Source: a virus
Direction: 5' to 3' (one strand)
DNA length: 52,441 nt
Virus record (IMG/VR): IMGVR_UViG_3300030333_005141
Coordinates: 1 to 52,441 of that record
Below are positions 10,422 through 20,600 of this stretch, in pieces. The translations under genes were made by a program, and so were the position numbers. Numbering within the stretch: position 1 is the first letter of the stretch; each line of letters starts with the position of its first letter. The notes below the pieces were generated by a model. That model was not told the origin of the DNA. It saw only the letters and a program-made list of their open reading frames with translations, and ran no database searches.

Positions 10422-11120
10422 ATGTCTTTTTGGTATAAACCACCAAAGAAGATTGATCCAAATAAAATCTATGATATGATGTCATCTGAAGGAACTCAAA
10501 CTATGTTTGACCGTTCAGAGGCGCTTTTAGATCCTAATAGCCCAATAAACCAAGCAATGTATAATAAATTGCATTCTACAGGTCAGGAGAATCTTTACAC
10601 TCAAAATAGACTGAATAGAATGAACATGGCCTCTCAAGGTTTAAGTGGTCAAAGTGGTGTTGCTAATGCTATAAGCGTAGAAAACGCACTAAAAAACAGT
10701 GGAAATATAATGAATCAGTTCACAGATATGATGACTAATAATTTAGGTATGTCGAACAGTTTATTACAACAAGCTACTGCTAATGATATGACTGCAAGAG
10801 ATGCTAGTGCTTCTGCTTATGGACAAAACATAACTGCTCAAAATAACTTCCAAGCATCTAAAGATGCATTTTGGACTCAAATGGGTGGAGCTGCAATAGC
10901 TGCTATGTCTGATAGAAGATTAAAGAAAAATATCAAAAAAGTTGGAAAAGTTAGAACAAAAGATGGTAAAAAAGTAAATTTATATTCATTTGAGTATAAA
11001 GGTCAAAAAAAGAAACAAGTTGGTGTTTTAGCTCAAGAAATAGAAAAATCACACCCTTCTGCCGTTAATAAGAATAAACAAGGTATGAGAAGTGTTAATT
11101 ATGGAGCATTGTTCGGGTAA
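10422..11120 (+). CDS. Ejection-type virion protein with C-terminal S74 self-cleaving chaperone
   Basis: A 232-residue protein. Residues 1-160 are helical and Gln/Asn/Met-rich, as in T7 gp14-like internal or ejection proteins. From residue 162 a Peptidase_S74 intramolecular chaperone domain follows, starting SDRRLKKNI and ending near the VNYGALFG C-terminus. In this family the Ser of SDxRLK (here S163) and the Lys five residues on (K168) form the autocleavage dyad; both are present. S74 domains usually trimerise tail fibres and then release themselves; fusion to a small ejection-like protein is less usual. The start has a strong AGGGGGGTAATTAT ribosome site. It heads the internal virion protein operon. 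Confidence 0.8.
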   Translation: MSFWYKPPKKIDPNKIYDMMSSEGTQTMFDRSEALLDPNSPINQAMYNKLHSTGQENLYTQNRLNRMNMASQGLSGQSGVANAISVENALKNSGNIMNQFTDMMTNNLGMSNSLLQQATANDMTARDASASAYGQNITAQNNFQASKDAFWTQMGGAAIAAMSDRRLKKNIKKVGKVRTKDGKKVNLYSFEYKGQKKKQVGVLAQEIEKSHPSAVNKNKQGMRSVNYGALFG

Positions 11121-11458
11121 TGTCACAAATACAAAGAGATGCAAGTGGAAATATTGCAGTTCATTCAACTGCACCATCAAATTTTTTAGCTAATATAAAG
11201 CCTATAGAAATTGATGATCGTTTTAAATTTGAAATACCTATGAATGATGGACCTACAAAATTAGGGGGAATGCTTGGTAAAGCATTTGGTGGTGTAAATG
11301 AATTTTTAAACAAAAAAGGTAGTTTCGGCCCTTTCAAAGAAATGACAATGGGTGATAGATTTAAAAAGCTAGGTCAAGGTTTTATGAAAGCCGCAGCAAG
11401 TAGACCAAAGTATGATAGCTGGAGAGACTATAAACAAAACAATCGCTGGGGCGGTTAA
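11120..11458 (+). CDS. Hypothetical small internal virion protein
   Basis: A 112-residue basic protein starting in a TAATG overlap after the S74 protein. It has a Gly-rich middle (GGMLGKAFGGVNEF) that may form an amphipathic membrane-active helix, a property shared by phage ejection proteins. No family is recognised; the role is inferred from the operon. Confidence 0.6.
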   Translation: MSQIQRDASGNIAVHSTAPSNFLANIKPIEIDDRFKFEIPMNDGPTKLGGMLGKAFGGVNEFLNKKGSFGPFKEMTMGDRFKKLGQGFMKAAASRPKYDSWRDYKQNNRWGG

Positions 11459-11472
11459 GGAAGGAAATCACA

Positions 11473-12162
11473 ATGTCAAGATCTGATGACGCAATGTTAA
11501 ATAACATTTTTAAAAACTCTACAGTAGGTAATAGATTTGGAGCTGGTGCTAATCGTGACAGTTTATCTTCAGCTTTTAGTAATCCTACATCTCGTTTAAA
11601 CAATTTAGGTTATGTACCATCATCTGCAGGACAAGGGTATCAAGACCATGTAGCAAATAAATCTATATTTACTACACCAGGTTCAGCCTCTTACAATGCT
11701 CAACATAACAATAAATTTCAACAAATGGGTGACCAAAGAGTAAGTTCTGATAGATATGCAAATATCCGTAAATTTAGAAATAACATAGATTTTGAAGATA
11801 AAGAATCTATTAAAGAACTTCAAGGTTATTTAGGTGTTGAACAAGATGGTATGTTTGGACCTAAAACAGAAAGAGCTTGGAGACAAGCGGTAGCTGGTAT
11901 GGATAAAGCTGATGCTATAGAAGCAGGAGCAACTCCAGAACAAGCTGAACAAGAAGTATTAAGATATGACTGGAATGAGAAAGAATTAGCAGATAGAGTT
12001 GCTGGTTCTAGATGGAAATTAGGTGGTAAACTTAAAGAAGCTTGGACAAACTTAGATGAAAAAGTATTCAAAGGAAAACTACCTGGTGGTTATAATCGAG
12101 GTATTTCAGATATGTCTGCTGAAGATTATTATGCAAGTTTAGATAAAGCAGGTACTAAATAG
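11473..12162 (+). CDS. Internal virion protein with peptidoglycan-binding domain
   Basis: A 229-residue protein. Residues about 111-145 match the PG_binding_1 pattern: SIKELQGYLGV, then DGMFGPKTERAW, the usual LQ...DGxFGxxT...A signature that anchors proteins to peptidoglycan. The N-terminal 100 residues are low-complexity and polar; the C-terminus is helical. No catalytic domain is visible, so it probably guides the ejection apparatus through the cell wall. It has a good ribosome site (AAGGAAGG) 11 bases before the ATG, and its TAG overlaps the GTG of the next gene. Confidence 0.75.
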   Translation: MSRSDDAMLNNIFKNSTVGNRFGAGANRDSLSSAFSNPTSRLNNLGYVPSSAGQGYQDHVANKSIFTTPGSASYNAQHNNKFQQMGDQRVSSDRYANIRKFRNNIDFEDKESIKELQGYLGVEQDGMFGPKTERAWRQAVAGMDKADAIEAGATPEQAEQEVLRYDWNEKELADRVAGSRWKLGGKLKEAWTNLDEKVFKGKLPGGYNRGISDMSAEDYYASLDKAGTK

Positions 12163-13472
12163 TGGCTAATTTCGGCACATATGAAGGACACAGAATACAT
12201 GCTGATGCAACTAGCAAGGCTGTAGATACTGTTACTGCTGCATTTGATAGAGCTCAAAGACAAAAGCAATTTGAACAACAACAAGCAAATTGGGAAAAAG
12301 AGCATCAATATAAAATAGATCAAGACAAACTTGACCAAGACTATAGAAATCAACAAACTGCTATTACTAATGCTCAAAACTTAACTAAAAACACAGGTTT
12401 AGTTCATAATGCTTATAAAGATGAACTTACAGGTAAATGGCTTGTAGATAGTACTGGAACAGATTCTTATGATAAGCAAAGAGATCTTATATCAGATAAA
12501 CAGACACAGGTACAGCAAGAAATAGAAAGAATAAAGTCTAGTGGTAAACCAGGAACTTATGAGGATATTCACGGTAATACAGTTCATTATGACCCTGTAG
12601 CAGAAGGTCTTGTTATTGATAATACTCAACATGATTTAACTCAAAAGAAGAAAAAATCAGAAAAAGATTCAGCACTAAAAGACGCTAGAAGTATATATAG
12701 TACTCAAATGATGAGCGAAGACCTAGACCTTGGTAATCTATCTAATCTTTCTAATATGATGGATAGAAGTCAAATTATGACTATGTTAAAAGAAAGTAAT
12801 CCTAATATAGATTGGACTGAAGATGATGTTAATGCAATATTAGCAGATCAAGCTAACTGGGCTCCTGAAGTTAAAAATAAAATAAGACAAAAGTATTCAG
12901 GTATGGATGCTGATTCATTAAATTTAACTTTAACCGAGGACGATAAAATTGCTGTTAGAAATTATGTAAGAAGTGTTATGCCTAATCAAGAATTACCTGC
13001 AGGATTTGATGTAGGACAATGGTTAACAGGTAATGAGAATTTTTTTGATTGGAATAGCGAAGATGGCAAATTGCAAAAAGAAGCCGAAGGTTGGACTTAT
13101 ACTAAAAAATCAGGCGCTGGAGATTATATTAACCCTACAATAGTTTATTCACAAAATGATAATCCAGGTTGGGGCGGTCATATAGAGTTTATTGGTAATA
13201 CAAAAGATCCAAGTGCTGATGATAGAGCAACAAGAAATGTTCTTTTAGATGCTATAAAATTAATGAAGGACCAAGAAGTAGATAGAAATTTATGGGATGC
13301 TTCAGATGATTTTGAGTTAGAAAGAAGTAAAAGTGGCGATAAATGGACTCTTAGAGAAAAAGATATATTTGGCGATGATGAATATGAAGTAAAAGTAATA
13401 GATGGTAAAGCAATGATCAACTGGGAAGGTGATGATTGGATTGAATTAACAGGAGATTTAGATTGGGATTAA
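12162..13472 (+). CDS. Internal virion protein, coiled-coil N-terminus
   Basis: A 436-residue acidic protein. It begins with GTG in a TAGTG overlap with the preceding stop, so the two are translationally coupled. Residues 20-75 form a strongly charged, Gln-rich coiled coil; the C-terminal third is rich in Trp and Asp. No enzyme motif was seen. Its position between the peptidoglycan-binding protein and the membrane-active internal proteins suggests an ejected or internal core protein. Confidence 0.6.
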   Translation: MANFGTYEGHRIHADATSKAVDTVTAAFDRAQRQKQFEQQQANWEKEHQYKIDQDKLDQDYRNQQTAITNAQNLTKNTGLVHNAYKDELTGKWLVDSTGTDSYDKQRDLISDKQTQVQQEIERIKSSGKPGTYEDIHGNTVHYDPVAEGLVIDNTQHDLTQKKKKSEKDSALKDARSIYSTQMMSEDLDLGNLSNLSNMMDRSQIMTMLKESNPNIDWTEDDVNAILADQANWAPEVKNKIRQKYSGMDADSLNLTLTEDDKIAVRNYVRSVMPNQELPAGFDVGQWLTGNENFFDWNSEDGKLQKEAEGWTYTKKSGAGDYINPTIVYSQNDNPGWGGHIEFIGNTKDPSADDRATRNVLLDAIKLMKDQEVDRNLWDASDDFELERSKSGDKWTLREKDIFGDDEYEVKVIDGKAMINWEGDDWIELTGDLDWD

Positions 13473-13481
13473 GGAGATATA

Positions 13482-14684
13482 ATGGCATTAGGTAATTTAT
13501 CAAATTATGCTGGCCCACAAATTACGCCAGAGGAAAGACAACTTAAAAACGAAAGAAGTAGAGTAAATAGTTTTATTCGTTCTTATGAGCGTAATCCTGA
13601 TACATGGAATCCCTCTATGATTGCTTCTTTAGAAAAATTAGCATTACAATATCAAATACCTTTTAGAAGACATATACCACAAAAAAGTGCACTTCATCAA
13701 GCAGGAGCATTTGTAGGAGGTGCGTTAGATGGTGTTGCATTTGATTTAATCCCAGATAAATGGTATTCTTCTGAAGGTACTCGTGCTGCTAAGAATTGGG
13801 GAAAAGGTGTTGGTGTTGTAGGTAGTGCATTAGTAAGTGGAGGAGCTACCTTAGGAGCCAAAGGTGCTCTTGCTGGTGGAAAGTTATTAGGAAGTAAAGC
13901 GTTAGCCAAAGGTGCCACAGCATTAGGAAGCGGAAAAGGAGTAGCTGGAGGATTGGGTACAGCAGTTTCAAAATATACTCCTTCAGGTATTGCAACTAGA
14001 AAAGGTATAGAAACTGTACAAAAAGTTAAAGGAGCTGCATCAGTTGGTGGTTCTAAAAAACTAGCAGACTCTAAAGCTATTATCGAAGCAGTTAAAAAAG
14101 GTAATATAGGTGATGTTAATACTTTATTAAAAGGTAGAGAGGTAGCTAGAACCTCTATTGATGATGTAATTAAAGTTGTAAATAAAGAGTTTGGTAAAGG
14201 TTCTGCTGCAGCTAATAAAATTATTAAAAATATTAAAGCAAGTTCTCAAACTGGATTAAATCTTGGAAAAGAGAAAATTAAAGGTTTAGTAAATAAAATT
14301 GCTGGACGTTCTGAGTCTGTAACTAAGAGTGTTAATGTTACAGGTAAAGAAATGACTAAATTTATTACCAATGCTGGTAGAAGACAAAAAATGTCTTCAG
14401 CAGAAATTAAAGACCTTCTTAAAGTTATGAAAGACAATAATATTAAAAACTTAGATGAAGCTGCAGATTTTATTTTAAATAGCGGTAAATCTAGTTCAGA
14501 AATATTAAGTAAAGCAATGTCTTGGGCTGACCTTAGGAATATAGACAAATTGGATTTAGCTAAGATAGCTGGAGCTGGGCTTTTAACAACTAGACCACTT
14601 ACAGGTATTGCAGGTAGTGGAGGTATCACACCTAGCCGTGCAGAGTTAGAAGCAGACGACTTAGATATATATAATCCTTACTAA
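13482..14684 (+). CDS. Membrane-active internal virion protein
   Basis: A 400-residue protein with a strong ribosome site (AAGGAGATATA). After a charged N-terminus it shows QYQIPF at residues 56-61 and a Gly/Ala-rich amphipathic stretch (about 75-165). The rest is basic and Lys-rich. The arrangement YxIPF, Gly-rich helix, then a charged box and GVGVVG also occurs at residues 51-115 of the giant protein encoded next, so the two share an N-terminal module. Gly/Ala-rich amphipathic proteins of this kind are typical of ejected proteins that form a membrane channel. The role is inferred. Confidence 0.65.
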   Translation: MALGNLSNYAGPQITPEERQLKNERSRVNSFIRSYERNPDTWNPSMIASLEKLALQYQIPFRRHIPQKSALHQAGAFVGGALDGVAFDLIPDKWYSSEGTRAAKNWGKGVGVVGSALVSGGATLGAKGALAGGKLLGSKALAKGATALGSGKGVAGGLGTAVSKYTPSGIATRKGIETVQKVKGAASVGGSKKLADSKAIIEAVKKGNIGDVNTLLKGREVARTSIDDVIKVVNKEFGKGSAAANKIIKNIKASSQTGLNLGKEKIKGLVNKIAGRSESVTKSVNVTGKEMTKFITNAGRRQKMSSAEIKDLLKVMKDNNIKNLDEAADFILNSGKSSSEILSKAMSWADLRNIDKLDLAKIAGAGLLTTRPLTGIAGSGGITPSRAELEADDLDIYNPY

Positions 14685-14695
14685 ACGGAGCACAA

Positions 14696-17600
14696 ATGCG
14701 AGACTTACAAGATCTCTCCAGTGTTGTCCCTGAGTTTAAGCCTTTTTACAATCAGGACTCCACGGAGAGATTGTTAAATACATACTATCAAGCCCCTCAT
14801 CTTATTAACGATGATTTATTAAGTCAAATTAAAGACCATGCTGCTCATTATAATATTCCTTTTGAAGAAGAACGTGTTCAAAAAGATTTAGGCAAACAAG
14901 AATTTAATCTATTACGTGGCATAAGGCAAATGGGAGAAGGTTTCTTCTCTGGATTTACCACATTTAATGTAGGCGAACCAAGTAAAAATCCATACGAACG
15001 TATAATGCGTTCTGTTGGTGAATTAGGTGGGTTTGTAGGGTATTTCCCTACAGCTCCACTTAAGGCTTTAACTGCTGCTAAAGTCCTTAAATCTACTGCA
15101 TTACTAGATGCTGCTAGAGCATTAAGAGGTAATTCAGTACCATTATTCTTATCTAGAAAAGCAACAGAAAAGGTTGCTCCAATTGTAAGTAACACACTTA
15201 AAAAAGCTGCTCCAAATATAAAGAATGAAGCAGTCCAAGGTGCTGTTAAGTTTATGACTGATGATAAGCCATCACATATTGCTGAAGGTGCTTTTAATTT
15301 AGGATTAGCATCATCTATTAGTGCTTGGCAATTAGGTGTTAATGAAATGCTTAAAGCTGGTTTACATGGTGGTGTAACAGGTGGTGTATTTAGAGGAGTA
15401 GCAGAAATCTTTAATAAAGGGGGTATTCCTAAAACTGATATACTTACAGGTAAGCAAGTCCTTACAGCATCTCAAAAAGAAGACAAGATTTTACGAGCAG
15501 CAGCGTCATCGCTATATGATGGGTTGCAATCATCATACAGGGGTGATACGACACCAGAACAAATATATCACTACTTATTAGGTGCATACTTTGGTGCTAA
15601 TGAAACTACAGCTGGTCAGGCTAAATATATGAAGCATGTTCAGAAAGTAGAGAAAAAAGCCGCATCAAATGCTAAAGCATTAAAAAGGTTAGATGAAGAT
15701 GGAAAGCCTTATAATTGGGATACCGAAATATATGATCCAGAACTAGCAGATCCAGAAGGTTGGAAAGATTTAACTAAAACTGAACAAGAAGCTGTTTATG
15801 ATTATATATTAGCGAATCATGGAACATATGGCAAACAAGCAATGATGACCCATAGATTAATGCAAGAGGCGGGATTAGAGCCTAATGCTGAACAATTAAA
15901 ATTAATGGGTTCAAATTCTAAAGAACGTTATGAACTTGATGTTGCTATGAACAGAATAAACAAAAAGTTTGAAACCCAAAAAACAGCAGATAGAGCAGAA
16001 TCTATAGGTAGAAAATTTAAAGTTGTACCTGAAGCAGAATTAACTGAAGATTATATTAAAAATCAAGGTGATAGAGGTTATAAAAAAGGTAAACAACAAT
16101 TAGTTATACAAGAAAGGTCTTTAGTTAATATAAGAACTTCTAAAGATAGAGGCCCAACAAACGAAGATGCAGCTATTCCTTTAAAAGGTGCTGAAATAGA
16201 GAAATATAATCAATCTGTTAACTTAGATTTTCCTTTATTTGAGAATGAATTAGGAACATCTGTTAAATATGATGCTAAAAGTAAGAAAGTTATTGATGAT
16301 GGATCTCAAGCAAAAGCTGAATTTCCTTTAGAATTTGCAGATAAAGATATTAATGTTGAATATAAAGGTAAAGACAATAAGGTAATTAAAAGAGATTTTA
16401 AAGACTGGAGTCCTGAATTATATAAAATTAAAGAACAAGTAGAAGAAGCTACAGGATATAATTTTGATCTAGCTCGTATTGATATATTAGATAAAGATGA
16501 TTATACTAAATGGGAGCAAGAAAATGATCCTATTTTCCAAAGAACAGATAAAAGAGGTCCAGTTCAAGCAACAGTTTTAATAGGTGAAGGAAGACCATTA
16601 AATTTAAGACATAAAGATGGTAACAGAAATCAAATAGAATTAAATCCTGGCGACATATTTTTAAGTAAAGGTGTAACCAATGATAATATTAAATTTAAGT
16701 TTGATAAATCAAAAAAAGCTGGACGTACTTATAGAATAACTTTTAAACGTGTAAAAGCTAAGGAAACTCCTAGAGCATTAGGTGAAGGTCAAGTTTTATC
16801 TGATAATATATTAAAACTTTATACTAAAGGAATGAGTGATGATTTCTTAAACTTTAATAAAAAAGCCATAAATACTGCTTTTAAAGTTATGGAAGAAAAA
16901 TTTCCAGATAGTACTGTAGTTGCTCCAGAAAATTTAGGATTACATTTAAAAGATACTGCTCCAGAAACTTATGCTTATTTAATGCAAAAAATACAGAAGT
17001 TAAGAGCTCCTGTAGAAAAGGCTAGACAACAATTAGTTCAAGAAGATATTTTAGATGCTGATTTTGATAAACCTGATTTAGATAATGATATTGGAGTAAT
17101 GGGTGAGGCCGTAATACAGCGAAAAACAAACAAATTTGTTTCAGACTACCTAAGTGGTCAGTATGAAGGAATTGTTGATAAAACCAAGCGTTCTCTAAAG
17201 ATTCAAGAATTAAGAGGTCAATTAAAAGATGTTTTAAAGGAAAATTTTAAAGAATTTGATATAAATAACTCAAATAAGATAGATTCTGACAAATTTATAG
17301 CAGATGTAGAAAAGAAACTTGGTGGAATAAAGTTTGGTGAAGAAGCTAGAGGTGATTTAAGACAATTATTAATGCGTCAAAATCAAACAAAACCTTTACA
17401 AAAATTATCTTTAAATATTGATGCAAAACCAAGCGGGATAGTCAAAAGTGGAGATACTATTATTATAGGTATCCAAAATCCTGATGGTATTTATTCTAAA
17501 AGAAATAAAGCTGGTGTTGATGAGTTTCAATTAGAATCCCCTAAACAAATAGACCATATATGGAAAGAAATTGCTCCAAAAGGAGAAGCTAATGATAATG

Positions 17601-20600
17601 TTTATATGGTTGCAGATAAGGTTATATTTGTTACTAAAAAGGGTGGAAGAGAAATTGAATTACAAGATATAAACAAAAGAACAAATTATACAGGTAGTGC
17701 TAGATGGGATGATGCAGCTGCTGCTAAAGAAGGTTCTAAAATAAAATCTATGCTTTTAGAAGAAGCTCATAATAGAGGTTATTATTTTAATGGTGGTAAA
17801 GGTGATAGTGGAAAAATGTATTTCTTTAAATACCACCCTTCATCTCAAGGATTGACAGCTCCTCAATTAAAAACTAAAGTTGATGGTGTTCTTATTGAAT
17901 ATTACGAAGGATTAAAACAAAGACATATAGATAGTGGTTCAGAAAAACCATATATGAGTTTTAAACAATTTCAAGATCAATACAATGCAATGAAAAAAGA
18001 ATTTGTTGCTGAACATCAACTTAATCCTGCATTAAAATTTTCTACTGGCAGAATAAAAGAAGCAGAAAAATATTTTGATGAAGGTTTTTTATCTAATATT
18101 GCATGGGAAGCTGAATTATATGGTGTTTCTGCAACTAATGAAGGTTTTGCTAGATGGACTGGTTATAACTCTTCTATTAAAGATGCTAAAGGTTTTAACA
18201 AAAGAAACCAAATATGGATGACTGATGGATTTGAGGTTGATAAAAGCTTTTATGTAAACACAGTATCTAATATAATGAAAAATAAAGGGCATGATAATGC
18301 TCGTACTATTGCTGATGGTAAATTAAGATTTAGATTAATAAGAGATGCAGACCCTAAAGATATTGTATTAACAGATAAAGATAAAGCTGAAATATATACT
18401 GAATCAACTGATGGTATGATATTACTTGAAGAAAATCATATGGATGCTTTAAATCTTTCTATGGGTATGCCAAGTTCTGGTCAAAATAAATCGTTTATAG
18501 TAGATAGAGATCCAACTCATGGTGCTTTTTTGGGTAAATTTATGTTTCATAAAGCTAGTCCAGAAGCATCTAAGCATATGCGTGATGAAGGTGTTGAAAT
18601 GTATGTTTTTGATAGCGCAGCAAAAGAAAAAGGTTCAAGAGAATTTGGTGAATTAAAGGTTGATGATAATTTAAATGCAAAATATACTCACCCTACCCCT
18701 AAAGAAGTTGGTCCTTTATTTGAAGGTTCTGGAAAAGGTTATTATGAATTAAATATTGATGCTATCAAAGGTTCATTATCTGAAAAACAAAGTAGCCACA
18801 TGTTAGATGCTCAACTTATTCCTAAACAGGTTATGGCCAATCTTGTTCCTCATGCTCAATCTGAAATAGATAGGGCAGTAATGGATGATTTTTTCAATGA
18901 AACTATAGGTAAAAAATATAAAGGTAATGAACAATATAATGAATCATTTAAAAAAGCTCTTGAAAAAGATGTTCTATCTGAAACAGAGCAAGCAGAATTT
19001 TTAAGTAACTTTAATGATTTAGGTGTTATGGAAGTAATTGATGCTATTAAGAACCCAAATCACCCTGAGTTTGTTACTAAATTATATCAAAAGATTTTAG
19101 ATAAAAATATGAGCGATTTAGGGCTTGAATATGAGTCTGGGCAAGTAGATAGATATACTTATGAACAAGCTCATGCAGAAGCTGCTAATATTAGAACTGG
19201 TATAGATAGAATGATGGATGTTTATCCTTCTGTTGAAATCTTTTTATATAAAGATGTTAGAAACTTTATACAAACTGCAATGAAAAATTTTGTTGTTAAT
19301 AAAGTAATAAGACCTAAATGGGATTATTCAGTTTCAGTTAGAATGAGAGGTTTAGACCCGTGGTTAGCTAAACAAGATAATTTAAAAGATTTAAATATAG
19401 GTAAAGGTTTAATTGAAGATCCAATTACAGGTAAAAAGGTTCAATCTAAAACTTATCTTAGAAATAAATATGGTGTAGAAAATGCTGATGAATTGTTTTT
19501 CTTAGATGATAGATACAAACAAACAACTTGGGATATATCTGAATTTATTACACTTAAAAAGGGTCAAAAAAGTAAAATGACTTTAGAGGAAATATGGGAG
19601 CAGTATGGACCTAGAAGAGATGGGACATATCCTAGTGAAAGAATGAAGGAGTTTTTTAAAACAATATCTATTCGTGTTCCTATGGATTCTATATCTGGTG
19701 CTCATAAACTTACATTTGCTGGATTTACTGGCGTTGATGGTCATGGTGGAATATTTCATCCTAGAACTATGAGAGCATTGGGTGGTGCTGACCTTGATGG
19801 TGATAAAGCATTTGCTTTCTTTGGTATGAAACCTGAATGGAAAGAAATGTATCATAGTAATAAAATGGAATTTGCAAAAAAAGTTCCAGGTACTAATGAT
19901 TTTACTATTAGTGATAATAAAACAGCGGGAGTACCTAAAATAGGATTAGATATTTTAAAAGAAACATTTGCTGCTGATCCATCAAAAGCTGCAGATATGT
20001 TTATTATGGATAAATTAGAAGGTAAAAATACTGAAGAATTGACTTTACAAGACTTATTAACATTTACTACCGCTGGCGATAAAGATGTTATGGCATTAAA
20101 AGCAAGTCCTTTAGGTAAATATACTGTTAGTTCAAGAATGGACATCTCTCAACGTGCAGCAGAAGGTCGTGCTCATTTAGGTCCAGCAGTAAGCTCAAAA
20201 CAAATTTTAAATGCTATGTATAATGCTTTAACTAATAATGATGTTCAAAGATATGTTAATAAAAAAAGTAATTCAGACTCTATTTCTGCAGAAGAATTTG
20301 TTAAGTTAAGTGAAAAAGAACAACAAAAATACAAAGAAGACTATTCAGAAGAATTAACATTCATTCCAGAAGGTCATCAAGAACCAGTTCAAATTAGAAT
20401 TACACCAAGAGAAGATTTAACATATGCTAGAGAACTGCAAAGAGCACAAATTGCATTTGGTTCTGACCCGCTTGATGAATTAGGTTTATCTGGAATAGAT
20501 AGATATTTTGACCTTTCATGGCATAGTATGTTTAAAACAGAAATAGTTGGAGCTGATCCTAAAACGGTTGACCCTAATATTCTAAGAAGTTTTGAACCTC

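Noticed and set aside
14246-14629. 127-codon minus-strand ORF opposite the internal virion protein
   Set aside because: Shadow frame: antisense to a well-supported gene, no start signal, Ile/Leu-rich product.
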